From assembly GCA_963724805.1 (NCBI GenBank), contig CAVRWA010000014.1:1302001-1366000 (forward strand): a DNA stretch of 64,000 bases, read 5' to 3'. This stretch comes from CAVQZA01 sp963724805. GTDB lineage: Bacteria; Actinomycetota; Thermoleophilia; Gaiellales; Gaiellaceae. Numbering within the stretch: position 1 is the stretch's first letter; every line of letters begins with the position of its first letter. The position numbers and the translations under genes are program-made. Of this stretch, positions 23,664 through 32,313 are shown piece after piece. The notes under the pieces are model-generated. The model did not search any database. It saw nothing but the letters and a program-made list of their open reading frames with translations, and had not been told where the DNA came from.

Positions 23664-24062
23664 GTGGAGCGGGTTCGCATCGACAGGTGGCTGTGGGCGG
23701 CGCGCTTCTTCAAGACACGCGGCGAGGCGACCGAGGCGGTCCTCGGCGGCCGCGTCCACGTGGGCGGCGAGCGGGTGAAGCCCGCGAAGGAGGTCCGGGT
23801 CGGCGAGATGCTCGAAATTCGGCGAGGTGAGCTCCGCTGGACGGTCGTCGTGACCGGCGTTGCCGACCGCCGCGGGCCTGCGAGCGTCGCGGCGACGCTC
23901 TACGAGGAGACGCCCGAGTCGCTCGCCGCGCGCGAGCAGCAGCGCCTCGAGCGTCGTCTTGCCCGCCCGCTCGGCGCCGACCTCGGGGCGCGGCCGACGA
24001 AGCAGGCGCGCCGCCGGATCGAGGCGCTGCGCCGTGGCGAGCGGCGCCCGCCGAGGGCGTAG
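23664..24062 (+). CDS. S4-domain RNA-binding protein (HslR family)
   Basis: A 132-residue protein that begins with an S4 domain: VERVRIDRWLWAARFFKTRGEAT and then RVHVGGERVKPAKEVRVGEML. HslR-type proteins bind stalled 50S subunits carrying nascent peptidyl-tRNA. The GTG at 23664 starts the domain directly; the longer frame to 23583 has a basic low-complexity extension. The C-terminal third is Arg-rich, as expected for an RNA binder. It is convergent to the reductase gene. Confidence 0.9.
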   Translation: MERVRIDRWLWAARFFKTRGEATEAVLGGRVHVGGERVKPAKEVRVGEMLEIRRGELRWTVVVTGVADRRGPASVAATLYEETPESLAAREQQRLERRLARPLGADLGARPTKQARRRIEALRRGERRPPRA

Positions 24063-24116
24063 TGGCGGCGGTCTCGAGCGCTGCCGCCGCGATCCTGTCA
24101 GCGCCGCCGTGCTGCT

Positions 24117-24671
24117 CTAGCTCCCGCGGACGACCGAGAACCTCGCGGTGACGAAGTCGCCGTTTCGCGCCGTCTCTTCCAGGCGTAGCTCGAGGCGCCG
24201 CGGGAGGAGCGGAGCGCCGCTGCCCAGCGTGAGGGGCGCGACGTACACGATGACTTCGTCCAGCAGCCCGGCGTCGGCGAACTGACCCGCCAGGTTGCCG
24301 CCGCCGACGATCCACACGTTGCGGCCGGCGGCGGCGGCGACCATCTCCGCGTGCACGGCCGCCACGTCCGCGCTCGTGAAGGCGATCGCCGCGCCCGGCA
24401 CGACCTGAAGCTGCCGGTGCGTGAAGACCCAGCAAGGGATGTCGTAGGGCCACTTCCACTCAGCGGGGTCCTTGTCAGCGAGCTCGTGTTCGAGGATCCA
24501 CTCGTACGTCGTCGACCCCATCGCGAGTGCGCCGACGCCCGCGAAGAACTCGGCGTAGTTCAGCGATCCGGCCCGGTCCTGGTCGCGGGTGAACAGCCAG
24601 TCGAGCGAGTGATTCTCGTCGGCGATGAACCCGTCGAGCGTCGCCGCCGTGTAGTACTGCGTGAGGCTCAC
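24117..24671 (-). CDS. Dihydrofolate reductase family protein (RibD C-terminal fold)
   Basis: A 184-residue protein of the RibD_C/dihydrofolate-reductase fold: opening QYYTAATLDGFIADENHSLDW, the nucleotide-binding loop NVWIVGGGNLAGQFADAGLLDE, and the closing strand RFSVVRGS. Proteins like this reduce a pteridine-, pyrimidine- or flavin-type substrate with NADPH; the true substrate is unknown. The GTG at 24671 is chosen for its spacing to GGGAGAA; an upstream GTG at 24689 would add six residues. Confidence 0.85.
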   Translation of the reverse strand: MSLTQYYTAATLDGFIADENHSLDWLFTRDQDRAGSLNYAEFFAGVGALAMGSTTYEWILEHELADKDPAEWKWPYDIPCWVFTHRQLQVVPGAAIAFTSADVAAVHAEMVAAAAGRNVWIVGGGNLAGQFADAGLLDEVIVYVAPLTLGSGAPLLPRRLELRLEETARNGDFVTARFSVVRGS

Positions 24672-24748
24672 GCCGGGATCTTCTCCCACACCGACCTGTG
24701 CAAACAGATCCGAAAGGAAAGGAGCACCGACGTGCGGCTCTTTGCGGA

Positions 24749-24779
24749 AGCCCTCTGACGGACTCGAACCGTCGACCCC
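24749..24779 (-). tRNA. tRNA remnant (3' part only)
   Basis: On the minus strand a perfect 5-bp T-arm (GACGG-TTCGAGT-CCGTC, 24757-24773) is followed by an acceptor-like AGAGGGC. No complementary 5' acceptor strand, D-arm or anticodon arm is found upstream. It looks like the 3' end of a tRNA left behind by an integrated element, not a working gene. Confidence 0.5.
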
Positions 24780-24902
24780 CTCGCCGCTGCTGTGCCCACG
24801 GAGCTTCGACCGGGCAACGGGTCAGGCGTCGAGCTCGGCTGCCCCGTCACCAGGCAGGGCAGATTCCCGCCGGGCACCCTCATCCCTTTCATCGCGCGCG
24901 TC

Positions 24903-25405
24903 CTAGCTGGACGAGCGGCTCGTCTGTGGGGCACGGTGAGGTTTCGGTCGGTCGGCGACGCCGACCGCCGAGTACACGGCGGGGAATCCCTTACGCCAGC
25001 TGGGATAGCGCGGCGACCAGCCGAGCTCGCGCTTCGCCTTCGCGTTGGAGGCACCCCGCGCCTCGGTGGAGAGCACAACCACCACCTCGCCTGCGAGCAG
25101 CCGTGCGAGCCAGGTGGGGAAGCGCCGCGGCGGCTTGGCAGCCAGGGCATGGGCGAGCACCGGCAGCCATTCGCGCACCGGCGCGGGATCGTCGTCGACG
25201 ATGTTGTAGATCGCCGGGCCCTCGTGCTCCAGCGCGAGAACGGTTGCGGCGGCGGCGTCGTCGAGGTGGATCCAGGACCAGATGCCGCCGCCGTCGCCGA
25301 CGATCGGAAACTGCCGCTTGCGAACGGGCTCGAGTGTGCCGTCGTTGGCGGCGCCGTAGAAGGCGCCGTAGCGCAAAGCGACCCCGGAACCTACACCCGC
25401 GACGA
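24903..25405 (-). pseudogene. Truncated NAD-dependent epimerase/dehydratase
   Basis: The reading frame encodes the C-terminal two thirds of an extended SDR: VALRYGAFYG, the cofactor-side segment SWIHLDDAAAATVLAL, IYNIVDDDPAP and the family tail SNAKAKRELGWSPRYPSWRKGF. The Rossmann N-terminus with its TGxxGxxG is missing; sequence before 25405 is no longer recognisable. It lies next to the tRNA remnant, so loss of the 5' part may date from the same rearrangement. Confidence 0.7.
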
Positions 25406-25694
25406 CCGGTCGCCTGGCACGCGGCTCGTTCGCGGACGCGCGCCTCGGACATCCCCATCCTCAGCGACGCGATAACGGCCATGGTCGACCCGTTCGATCG
25501 GGCTCTCGCGATGCAGCGGTGGGTGCGCCAGCTCCGTCGTGCTACGGCGGCGCGGGTGTAAAGAGGGCGCCGTCAGTGAAACTGCGGTAGTTGGGGAGCC
25601 CGCCTCCGCCCCAGACGAGTTTGCGAACCGTACGGGGCAATCAATGTGTGCCGGGAAGTCTAGAACGCCCTGGACACTGCCTTCGCGGGCGTCG
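25406..25694. other. Gene-free gap of 289 bases
   Basis: A frame on the plus strand ends at 25561 with a helix-like tail (DPFDRALAMQRWVRQLRRA), but it has no clear start, no ribosome site and no recognised family. I see no promoter, repeat or RNA here. Confidence 0.4.
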
Positions 25695-26426
25695 TCAGTG
25701 CAGTAGCATTCCGCCGTCGACGTCGATGACGGCGCCGGTGATGTTTCGGCTGGTCATGAGGGCGGTCGCGATCGTGGCGATGTCCTCGGCGCTGGCGGCG
25801 CGGCCGGTCGGAAGCGTGCTCGCAGCGTCCTGCAGCATGGCGTTTCGCTGCTCGGGATCGAGGTGGGCCCAGTAGTCGGTGTCGACGATTCCGGGGCTGA
25901 TCGCGTTGACCCTGATCGGGGCGAGCTCCGATGCCAGGTTCTTGGCGAGCGACTCGACGGCGGCATTGGCGGCGCCGAGCAGGGAGATGCCGGCCGAGCC
26001 GATGCGCGACGAGATCGCGGCGATCATGGTGATCGATCCACCCGCGACGACGGAGCGCGCAGCGGCACGCGCCACGTTCACGTTGCCGAACAGCTTGAGG
26101 TCGAGGGCGGCGCGGGCCGCTGACAGGTCGAGTGAGCCCAGCGCCCCGGCGGGGCTGTGACTGGGGATCGAGGAGACGACATGGTCGAGTGGCCCGATCG
26201 ACTCGAAGGTCTCGTCGACCTGCTCGGTGCTCGACACGTCGAGGGTGTAGACCGCGGTGTTCGAACCGATGAGCCCACGCGCCGTTTCGAGCCGTTCCGG
26301 GGACCGGGAGGCGATCGCGACGGTGGCTCCGGCGGCGTGTGCTCGCTGTGCGATCGCCAGGCCGATGCCGCTCGAGCCTCCGATCACCAGCACGGTGGCT
26401 CCCTGGAGCTCGTCGGTGAGATTCAT
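25695..26426 (-). CDS. SDR family protein with lost catalytic Tyr/Lys
   Basis: A 243-residue short-chain dehydrogenase fold with an intact cofactor site (VIGGSSGIGLAIA) and the closing GAVIDVDGGM. At the position of the YxxxK motif the sequence is LGAANAAVES, so the catalytic Tyr and Lys are replaced by Leu and Asn; the usual serine strand is AISSRIGSAG. It may bind NADP(H) without classical oxidoreductase activity. The ATG at 26426 starts 11 nt past the upstream stop; a GTG at 26444 would overlap it. It follows the F420/NADP reductase-like gene in an operon. Confidence 0.85.
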   Translation of the reverse strand: MNLTDELQGATVLVIGGSSGIGLAIAQRAHAAGATVAIASRSPERLETARGLIGSNTAVYTLDVSSTEQVDETFESIGPLDHVVSSIPSHSPAGALGSLDLSAARAALDLKLFGNVNVARAAARSVVAGGSITMIAAISSRIGSAGISLLGAANAAVESLAKNLASELAPIRVNAISPGIVDTDYWAHLDPEQRNAMLQDAASTLPTGRAASAEDIATIATALMTSRNITGAVIDVDGGMLLH

Positions 26427-26436
26427 CTGGCGTCTG

Positions 26437-27012
26437 TCATTCACTGTGACCGACGAGCATCTTGAAGGCGAGCCGACGGCCGAGCTTGCGTTGGAACGCG
26501 AGGGTGAACCAGAGGCGTGTCAGCGAATCGACGAGATCGAACGCCTCGAGCCCGCCCAGCCAGACCGGCCGGAGGCCGATGTCGGTGATCAACGTGTCTG
26601 CGACTTGCTTCCCGGTGCCATCCTCGGCCGCATAGAAGAGGTCGGCTGTGACACCGTCGAAGACGGGGTCGGCGAAGTTCTCCCAGCCGAGCGTGTTGAA
26701 TGCGCGGACGGGATGGGCGCCGCCGGCAAGTTCGTCGAGCGCGTGAAGCTTGCCCGCGCCCTGGATGTCGTTGGTCGCGTCGATCACGACCTTTCCAGCG
26801 AGCGCTCCGCCGAGCGAGGCGACGACATCCTTCGCCGCTGCCCCTGGGACGGCCAGCACGACGACCTCGGCGCCGGCGACGGCGTCCGCGACCGACGCGG
26901 TACCGGGCGCGCCCGGAGAGCGCACACCGTAGACGACCTCGTGTCCGACTGCGGCCCACTTGCTTCCGAGCGTGCGGCCGATGTTTCCTGCTCCGATCAC
27001 GGCGATCTTCAT
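26437..27012 (-). CDS. NAD(P)-binding reductase of the F420-dependent NADP reductase type
   Basis: A 191-residue Rossmann protein: MKIAVIGAGNIGRTLG at the N-terminus, VVLAVPGAA after the third strand, VVIDATNDIQ, and the domain-ending VRAFNTLGWENFADP. This matches F420-dependent NADP oxidoreductase and related dinucleotide reductases, though many such proteins use other partners. A strong AAAGGAGAA lies before the ATG. It is the first gene of a pair with the degenerate SDR. Confidence 0.86.
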   Translation of the reverse strand: MKIAVIGAGNIGRTLGSKWAAVGHEVVYGVRSPGAPGTASVADAVAGAEVVVLAVPGAAAKDVVASLGGALAGKVVIDATNDIQGAGKLHALDELAGGAHPVRAFNTLGWENFADPVFDGVTADLFYAAEDGTGKQVADTLITDIGLRPVWLGGLEAFDLVDSLTRLWFTLAFQRKLGRRLAFKMLVGHSE

Positions 27013-27155
27013 CGTTTCTCCTTTCCTAGACCACGAGGCCTCGATCACGAGCTTGCGTCGCGGCACTGCCCGAGTATTGCTGTTGTCCCATGCTTCGACG
27101 GCGTGTTGGCCGCTCCAGACTGCGACCGGAAGCCGCTTCGCTGTTCGTTGTGAAT

Positions 27156-29684
27156 CTAGGTGGTCGCCAGCGGCGGGCTTGTGAGCTGTGTCACTGGGCC
27201 GGGGTTGACCTGGGAGACGACTCGGACGTCGAAGCGGTAGTTGCCTGGTGCCAGTTTCGTCTGTGGTAGGCGGATGGTGGCCTCTGCGTTGGCGCGTAGG
27301 GCGCCGCGCCGCGCGACTATCGGGCGCCCATCGGCGCGGTCGAGGGTTACCAGGTAGAGGCAGTCGCGCGAGCATGCGAGGGTGAGAGGCGCGGGTATCG
27401 AGGTGAGCTCGGTCGGGAATGTCAGCTTGGTCGCGGTGACCGGGGCCGCGAGGCCCGGACAGACGATCGTGCCGCGTTGGGCGGGGCCGGCCGCTGCGGT
27501 GACGGTCGCGGCCGACGCCTTTGCGTTTCCGCTTGGGTAGAGGACGCCGGTCGGCGGCGCTGGGGTCGAGGCGTTGTCGGAGAGCCGGTCTAGGACGACG
27601 CCGGCGATGCTCGGTGAGCACGCGGCCGCAGTGATCGAAGCGGCGTACCCCGCTCCCTGGGCGCGCGCCGAGACCGCGCCGGGAGCCTGGGGCTGACCGA
27701 CTGGGTACGACTCCAGCTCTGCGGTCGGGATGGTCGTCGGTGTCGCGATTCCGTCGATCAGGATCTCCGGCGCAACTCGTCCGAAGGCGGCGCTGAGCGC
27801 CGAGACGAGCTGCAGCACGTTCGCGGCGGTCCATTGTCCCGGAGCGGGACTCGCGACTGGCCGGAAGGCGACGAGGTCTGCGTACGGCGCCGCGCCACCG
27901 GCGGTGGCGAACGCCCGTCCTAGAGCGGCCACGGTCGCCTTGGGCGCAGAGCTGCCGTCGATCGCGATTCCGACCGGAATACCGGGAACCGCGCCCTGCA
28001 CCGCTGTCCGGATCGCGGCGAGGGCGGCGGCGTATGCTGGGGCCCCAGCGGCCGACGCCGAGGGCGTGAGCACGAGGTATCGCAAACCGGGCACCTGCTG
28101 GGCGATCGACGCCGCATACTGGGCGAGCGCAGCCTGGGCGGCGGCGTCGGTCGGCAGCGGGTTCGCCGCCAACTCGACAAGCGTACCGAGGCTGGCCGGC
28201 AGTGTCTGGAACGCCGCGACGAGGGCGGGGTCGGCAGCCGTCGCCCCGGAGGGCCAAGCGACACCGAGTCTCACGAGTCTCATCCCGAGCGCCTGGGCCA
28301 GCGTTCCCTGGGCGGGGTCGTCCAGGCCTGCCCCGACCACGAAGGCCGGCTGCCCTGTGACGACGTCAGCGGTCGTGCGTCGGCTTTGGGCGACTTGCGC
28401 CGCGGCGGCGCGGACGATCGGCAGCGCCTCGAGCGCGACGTGATTCCCGGCCCAGTCGACAGCGCGCAGCTCGACCGGGTACGTGCCGGTGCGCGTCGGC
28501 TCGCGCCACGACAACGTATGCCAGCCTGCATCGAGCGCGACGTGGTGCGTCTTGCCTGCAGCGCTGACGGCGTTGACCGTTGCCGGCTTCGAGAGCCAGA
28601 AGCGCACTTCGCCGAGCCCGCCGTTTGCGAGCTTGAACGCCGGCGGCTGGTGGAGGTATGAGGCGAACCGTGTCGCGGCGTCGGCGAAGCGGGGGTCGGC
28701 GGGAGCGAGCTTGGTCAGCAGCTGCACGACATACCGCTGGTATTCGAGCGGCGAGGGGTCACGCGCGAGCGAGTAGTACGTCCAGTAGCCAGTGTCGAAT
28801 TTCGGCAGCGTCGCTGCGGCGGCGTGCTGCATCCGGGCGGCCAGGGCGGCAGCGGATGCGTCCTCGACCGCGGCGGCGTAGGACTGGAGGGAGATCACGG
28901 CTTGGAGTTGCGCGTTCAGCACCGCTGTCGACCGAAACGCGTAGAGGCGAATCCAGGGACCGGCGGCGACCCCCGTGAGCAGTCGCCCCGGGATCGTCCG
29001 GTACGCCCCTCTGGCCTGGCGGGTCAGCAGGGTCGTCTCGTCCGTCACGAGCGTGGCGGCTCGCGCCAGCGCCTGGGCCGCCACGGCCTGCGCCATCCCC
29101 GAGAGCCACGGTGCGCGGCCGCCACCGAAGGAGAAGTAGTACTCCCAGCCGATCCCGCCGCCGTGCTGGTAGACGCCGCGGGCGACGAGCGCGTCCGCGA
29201 GTAGCCTGGTCGCGGCCACATCGCCACGCGCGACGTCTGCGTTCAGCTCGCCGAAGTTGGCAAGCGGGTGAAACTCGAAGCAGCGGCCGCTGAAGTAGCG
29301 GTAGACGACGCCGCTGGCATCGGTGATGTCCGTCTTATCGGCGGGCGCCCATCGTCGGGCGAAATAGTCGTCATTGGCCCTGAGCTGCCCGAACAGAGCA
29401 ACGGCCCGCGGGCCGGTCAGCCGGCCTGAAAGCGAAGCGACCTCAGCGAGCGCAACACCCACATGATTCCCCCGGCCCGCCGGCAAACCACGGATCAGCC
29501 GAGCGGCCCGGCCGATCTCGGCACGGTCAATCGCGGCCTGTGAGGCGTCGATCTGGCCGGCCGCGACGGCACGGCGCACCGCCTCGAGCGCCGCCTTCTG
29601 CACCGGGAGGAGCGAGGTCGCCGGCGCCGCACCGGCCAGGACGAGCCCGACCGCCGCAGCAGCGATCGTCGCCAGATACCTCAC
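27156..29684 (-). CDS. Exported D-glucuronyl C5-epimerase-like protein with long C-terminal region
   Basis: An 842-residue exported protein. A signal peptide covers residues 1-24. About residues 110-370 resemble the C-terminal domain of D-glucuronyl C5-epimerases: GIGWEYYFSFGGGRAPWLSG followed by MAQAVAAQALARA, and later FDTGYWTYYSL. Residues 380-450 look like an immunoglobulin-like beta domain and 455-700 a TIM-barrel-like region (LRYLVLTPSASA, VPGIPVGIAIDG). The last 100 residues are another beta domain. C5-epimerases convert glucuronate to iduronate in polysaccharides. Activity is not shown, and the two-part architecture is unusual. Confidence 0.75.
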   Translation of the reverse strand: MRYLATIAAAAVGLVLAGAAPATSLLPVQKAALEAVRRAVAAGQIDASQAAIDRAEIGRAARLIRGLPAGRGNHVGVALAEVASLSGRLTGPRAVALFGQLRANDDYFARRWAPADKTDITDASGVVYRYFSGRCFEFHPLANFGELNADVARGDVAATRLLADALVARGVYQHGGGIGWEYYFSFGGGRAPWLSGMAQAVAAQALARAATLVTDETTLLTRQARGAYRTIPGRLLTGVAAGPWIRLYAFRSTAVLNAQLQAVISLQSYAAAVEDASAAALAARMQHAAAATLPKFDTGYWTYYSLARDPSPLEYQRYVVQLLTKLAPADPRFADAATRFASYLHQPPAFKLANGGLGEVRFWLSKPATVNAVSAAGKTHHVALDAGWHTLSWREPTRTGTYPVELRAVDWAGNHVALEALPIVRAAAAQVAQSRRTTADVVTGQPAFVVGAGLDDPAQGTLAQALGMRLVRLGVAWPSGATAADPALVAAFQTLPASLGTLVELAANPLPTDAAAQAALAQYAASIAQQVPGLRYLVLTPSASAAGAPAYAAALAAIRTAVQGAVPGIPVGIAIDGSSAPKATVAALGRAFATAGGAAPYADLVAFRPVASPAPGQWTAANVLQLVSALSAAFGRVAPEILIDGIATPTTIPTAELESYPVGQPQAPGAVSARAQGAGYAASITAAACSPSIAGVVLDRLSDNASTPAPPTGVLYPSGNAKASAATVTAAAGPAQRGTIVCPGLAAPVTATKLTFPTELTSIPAPLTLACSRDCLYLVTLDRADGRPIVARRGALRANAEATIRLPQTKLAPGNYRFDVRVVSQVNPGPVTQLTSPPLATT

Positions 29685-29883
29685 GATCTCAACGACGCCA
29701 CCAACACAAAACGGTTAGTCGGGACCCTGCAAAGTCGTCGTCCCCACACAGCTCAAGTGCGGCGGCGCGACCTTCTCGGCGGACTACTCCATGAGTACGA
29801 ACTCGCAGCGTGATCGAGTTTGTGCACCCCACGCGCTGGTATCGAGCCGTCGCCCCGTCCTCGTTCGCTGTAGTGTGGCGCGA

Positions 29884-30984
29884 TCAGGCTGTGGCTCGAG
29901 TCGGCAGGAGCATCTGTCCGGTGCGCCAGGCTAGGGCGAAGAGCAGGACGGCTGCTCCGGCGAACACTCCCAGGGCGCCTACGGAGATAGACGCGGCAAG
30001 CGCCTGGGATGTTCCGACACCGGCGGCGACGAGGGCGGCGGTTCCGGCGCCTGCCTGGGTGGCTGCGCCTGCCGGCCCGATCGGCAGCGCCGCGGCTGCG
30101 GCGCCTGCGCAGAGAAAGAGAAGCGCGAGTGGGAACGAGTAGCCCAGTCCGAGTGTGCCGAGGAGGATGAAGACCGCCACTGCGCGGACGAGCCAGCAGC
30201 CGAAGACGAACGCCCACGCCTGCGCGGCGCGGTACAACGACGTCGTGCGCGGGCTCAACCAGCGGCCGAGCCGGAAGCGCAGGGCGCGTTTGCTTGCGGC
30301 GAGGCGGGGCAGAGCCACGATCACCGCGGCGGCTGCGACCCCGGCGGCGGTTACAAGCGCGAGCGCGGCACGCGCGGCGATCCCTGCTCCTGGGAAGGCG
30401 ACGGCGGCGGCGGCGAGCGGCGCCAGCGCGGCGCTGTCGATCAGACCGAGCATGACAAGCGAGAGGCTGATTGCCCGCAGACCGGCGGGACAGCCTGGGT
30501 AGCGGCGCACGACTGCGATCCGCATCGCATCGTCAAAGCGGCCGGGAAGCACGACACCGATCAGCGCCGCGCCGCCGTTGCCGGCTACAAGCGCGAGCGG
30601 AGAGGGCCGCTCGTGGTTGGTAAACAGCTGTGCCCACCCGAGTGCCTTGAGCGCCTGGGCAAGGAGAAGCAGCAGTCCGGCTGCCACGAGCAAGCTGGGC
30701 TTCCCGTGTGAGAGCGGCCACGAGGTGGTCGTAAAATGACGGACAGCCAAAAACGCGAGGACGAGCATGACGGCGACCGACCCGAAACCGAATCCCCAGC
30801 GCGTCTTCGGCGAGTGTCGAAGCTGCCAGAGCGCTCGCATCAGCAGCCGATAGCGGCCCTCGAGCACGACCGGTGCGGCCGAGACGGCGATCCTCGCCAA
30901 CGGATCCCGCTCCAGCTGGATATCCGGCGGCAGCACGGTTGGAACCTTCCTCACCGCTTCCTTCGAGAAAACCACCGGCAGCAT
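29884..30984 (-). CDS. Lysylphosphatidylglycerol synthase-type membrane protein (flippase-like)
   Basis: A 366-residue integral membrane protein with an N-terminal soluble part of about 70 residues and about eight hydrophobic helices that follow the LPG_synthase_TM (UPF0104/YbhN) plan, including the motif LPGRFDDAMRIAVVRRY and the paired small-residue helices ALPIGPAGAATQAGAG. Members act as flippase-like or lipid-modifying membrane proteins; the soluble acyltransferase part of MprF is absent. It may share a transcript with the C5-epimerase-like gene, which follows 199 bp later. A role with envelope glycans is inference. Confidence 0.83.
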   Translation of the reverse strand: MLPVVFSKEAVRKVPTVLPPDIQLERDPLARIAVSAAPVVLEGRYRLLMRALWQLRHSPKTRWGFGFGSVAVMLVLAFLAVRHFTTTSWPLSHGKPSLLVAAGLLLLLAQALKALGWAQLFTNHERPSPLALVAGNGGAALIGVVLPGRFDDAMRIAVVRRYPGCPAGLRAISLSLVMLGLIDSAALAPLAAAAVAFPGAGIAARAALALVTAAGVAAAAVIVALPRLAASKRALRFRLGRWLSPRTTSLYRAAQAWAFVFGCWLVRAVAVFILLGTLGLGYSFPLALLFLCAGAAAAALPIGPAGAATQAGAGTAALVAAGVGTSQALAASISVGALGVFAGAAVLLFALAWRTGQMLLPTRATA

Positions 30985-31099
30985 GCCACCTCACGCCGGC
31001 GCCGACGTCGGCGTGTGGGTGGATTGACTCGGTTTCAGTCAACGAACTCATGACTTTTGCAGGCGAACCCGAGTCTTGCGCACCCCACGAGTTAAGGCT

Positions 31100-31421
31100 G
31101 AGGGGTTCCAAAATGCCGGTTCGGTTCACGCTGCGGCCCGGTAGTACTCGTGGATGAGCCCGCCGAGTTGGTCACGGCGCTTGATCTCGCCGGTGTGTGG
31201 CGGACTGGCCGCGTTGGCTGCTTCGGGTGGCGCGAGCGCGAGTCCGCGGTGTGGACGCTCGCGGTTCTAATTGGCGGTGTAGGCGCGGAGGACGTGCTCG
31301 AGGTGGCGGCGTCCGAGGATCGGTAGCCAGTCGAGACACTCACCGCGGATGGTGCGGACGAAGCGCTCGAAACGCACAAGCGGCGACACCCGGCCCCTGC
31401 ATCTTGATTTTGGAACCCCTC
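31100..31421. mobile_element. 322-bp element with 15-bp perfect terminal inverted repeats
   Basis: GAGGGGTTCCAAAAT (31100-31114) and its exact inverted copy (31407-31421) bound a 322-bp unit that contains a transposase C-terminal remnant. The layout is that of a deletion derivative (MITE-like) of the IS whose remnants also lie near 44.2, 46.4 and 52 kb. No target-site duplication is obvious. Confidence 0.65.
31126..31381 (-). pseudogene. Transposase C-terminal remnant (integrase core, IS3/IS481 type)
   Basis: Translation reads VRTIRGECLDWLPI and RRHLEHVLRAY, then an in-frame TAG at 31267-31269, then RPHRGLALAPPEA and GGLIHEYYRAAA before the stop. The upstream catalytic part is missing. The fragment matches the transposase remnant at 44229 nearly word for word (VRTMRAECLDWLLIL, RRHLEHVLRVY, GGLLHEYYRAAA), so they are copies of one IS in the same orientation, 13 kb apart. 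Confidence 0.85.
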
Positions 31422-31566
31422 GGGCCGGGCTTGATTTGTGCGATAATGCACATGTCTACAGCGAGCAGTCGCGCGGACGCACCAGCCTCTCAGGCTTCGT
31501 TAGACGCCAGCTCCTCTCTTCGTTGTGATCGTCCATGTTGGCGAACATCGACCGAAGAGAGTCCGT

Positions 31567-31752
31567 ATGCCTGTCTATGAGATCGTGCGGGAGCGTCCAC
31601 CGGGTCGTTCGAGCGTCAGCTTCGCCAACCGTGAAACCGCCGAGGTCGGGGATGTGATGACGATCAACGGCAGCAGGTGGGTCGTTGTCCTGAAGGAGCC
31701 TCCGTTCGAGGAGCGGCGCATCGAGAGGATCGTTTGTAGGTCACTGCCATGA
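31567..31752 (+). CDS. Small hypothetical protein
   Basis: A 61-residue protein, MPVYEIVRERPPGRSSVSFA and a compact beta-like remainder (TAEVGDVMTINGSRWVVVL). GAAGAGAG stands before the ATG and the composition differs from random frames, so it may be a real gene. The first 14 residues of the longer frame (start at 31525) are unlikely. It resembles no family I know; the fold suggests a small beta-barrel. It stands alone in the gene-poor debris beside the IS remnant. Confidence 0.5.
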   Translation: MPVYEIVRERPPGRSSVSFANRETAEVGDVMTINGSRWVVVLKEPPFEERRIERIVCRSLP

Positions 31753-32313
31753 TGGAGACGGCTTGGAGGGCATCCGGCTCCAACGGTGTAGGCGAAACGC
31801 CTTCCGATGCGCCGCGAGACTCACGCGCTTCAATACCGGCAGCCCGTGACGAGTTCAGCAGTCGCTTGGGCTAGTAGCGTGCCCGAGAACGCGGAGTGGG
31901 GCCGCCCCTCTCGCCCTGGTCGATAGCGAACACCACCTCTGCGATTCGACACCTGCAAGCCTCGAACTGGGACGAACGTCGGATGTGCCACGAGGTGGTT
32001 TCAAATCTGCGTCATCTCGGGATCACTAGCTTTCCAAGCGGAACCGTGGTTTTGAACCCCTCACGACGACAAGCGCCGCGCACGCCTCAACTGCATCGCA
32101 CACCTGCTCTCGATCATCCCGTACGAAGATGTGATCGAGCCGCCGCTCGAACTGCCGCCGCGGCCCGGCCCCGGCGACTATGAGCGCCCCCCGCGCTCGC
32201 TCTTCCGCTACGTCCCGGATTGCGCGGCCACCCTCTGAAATGACGCCGACACACGGCGGGTGCCGCGCGGCACCTCGCCACGGGGGCGCTGACGGTGCAG
32301 GACAATCGGCCTG
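31753..32313. other. Gene-free debris with an IS terminal sequence
   Basis: No convincing gene. Bases 32041-32065 hold GAACCGTGGTTTTGAACCCC and the following TCACG, almost the same as the IS end at 46717-46740 (the plus-strand sequence preceding a galM remnant). The rest is non-coding. Confidence 0.55.

Noticed and set aside
24749..24779. A working tRNA gene at 24.75 kb.
   Set aside because: Only the T-arm and acceptor strand are present; no anticodon arm or 5' acceptor can be formed.
25406..25561. A small gene ending in ALAMQRWVRQLRRATAARV.
   Set aside because: No start codon with a ribosome site and no recognisable family; it may be a chance frame.
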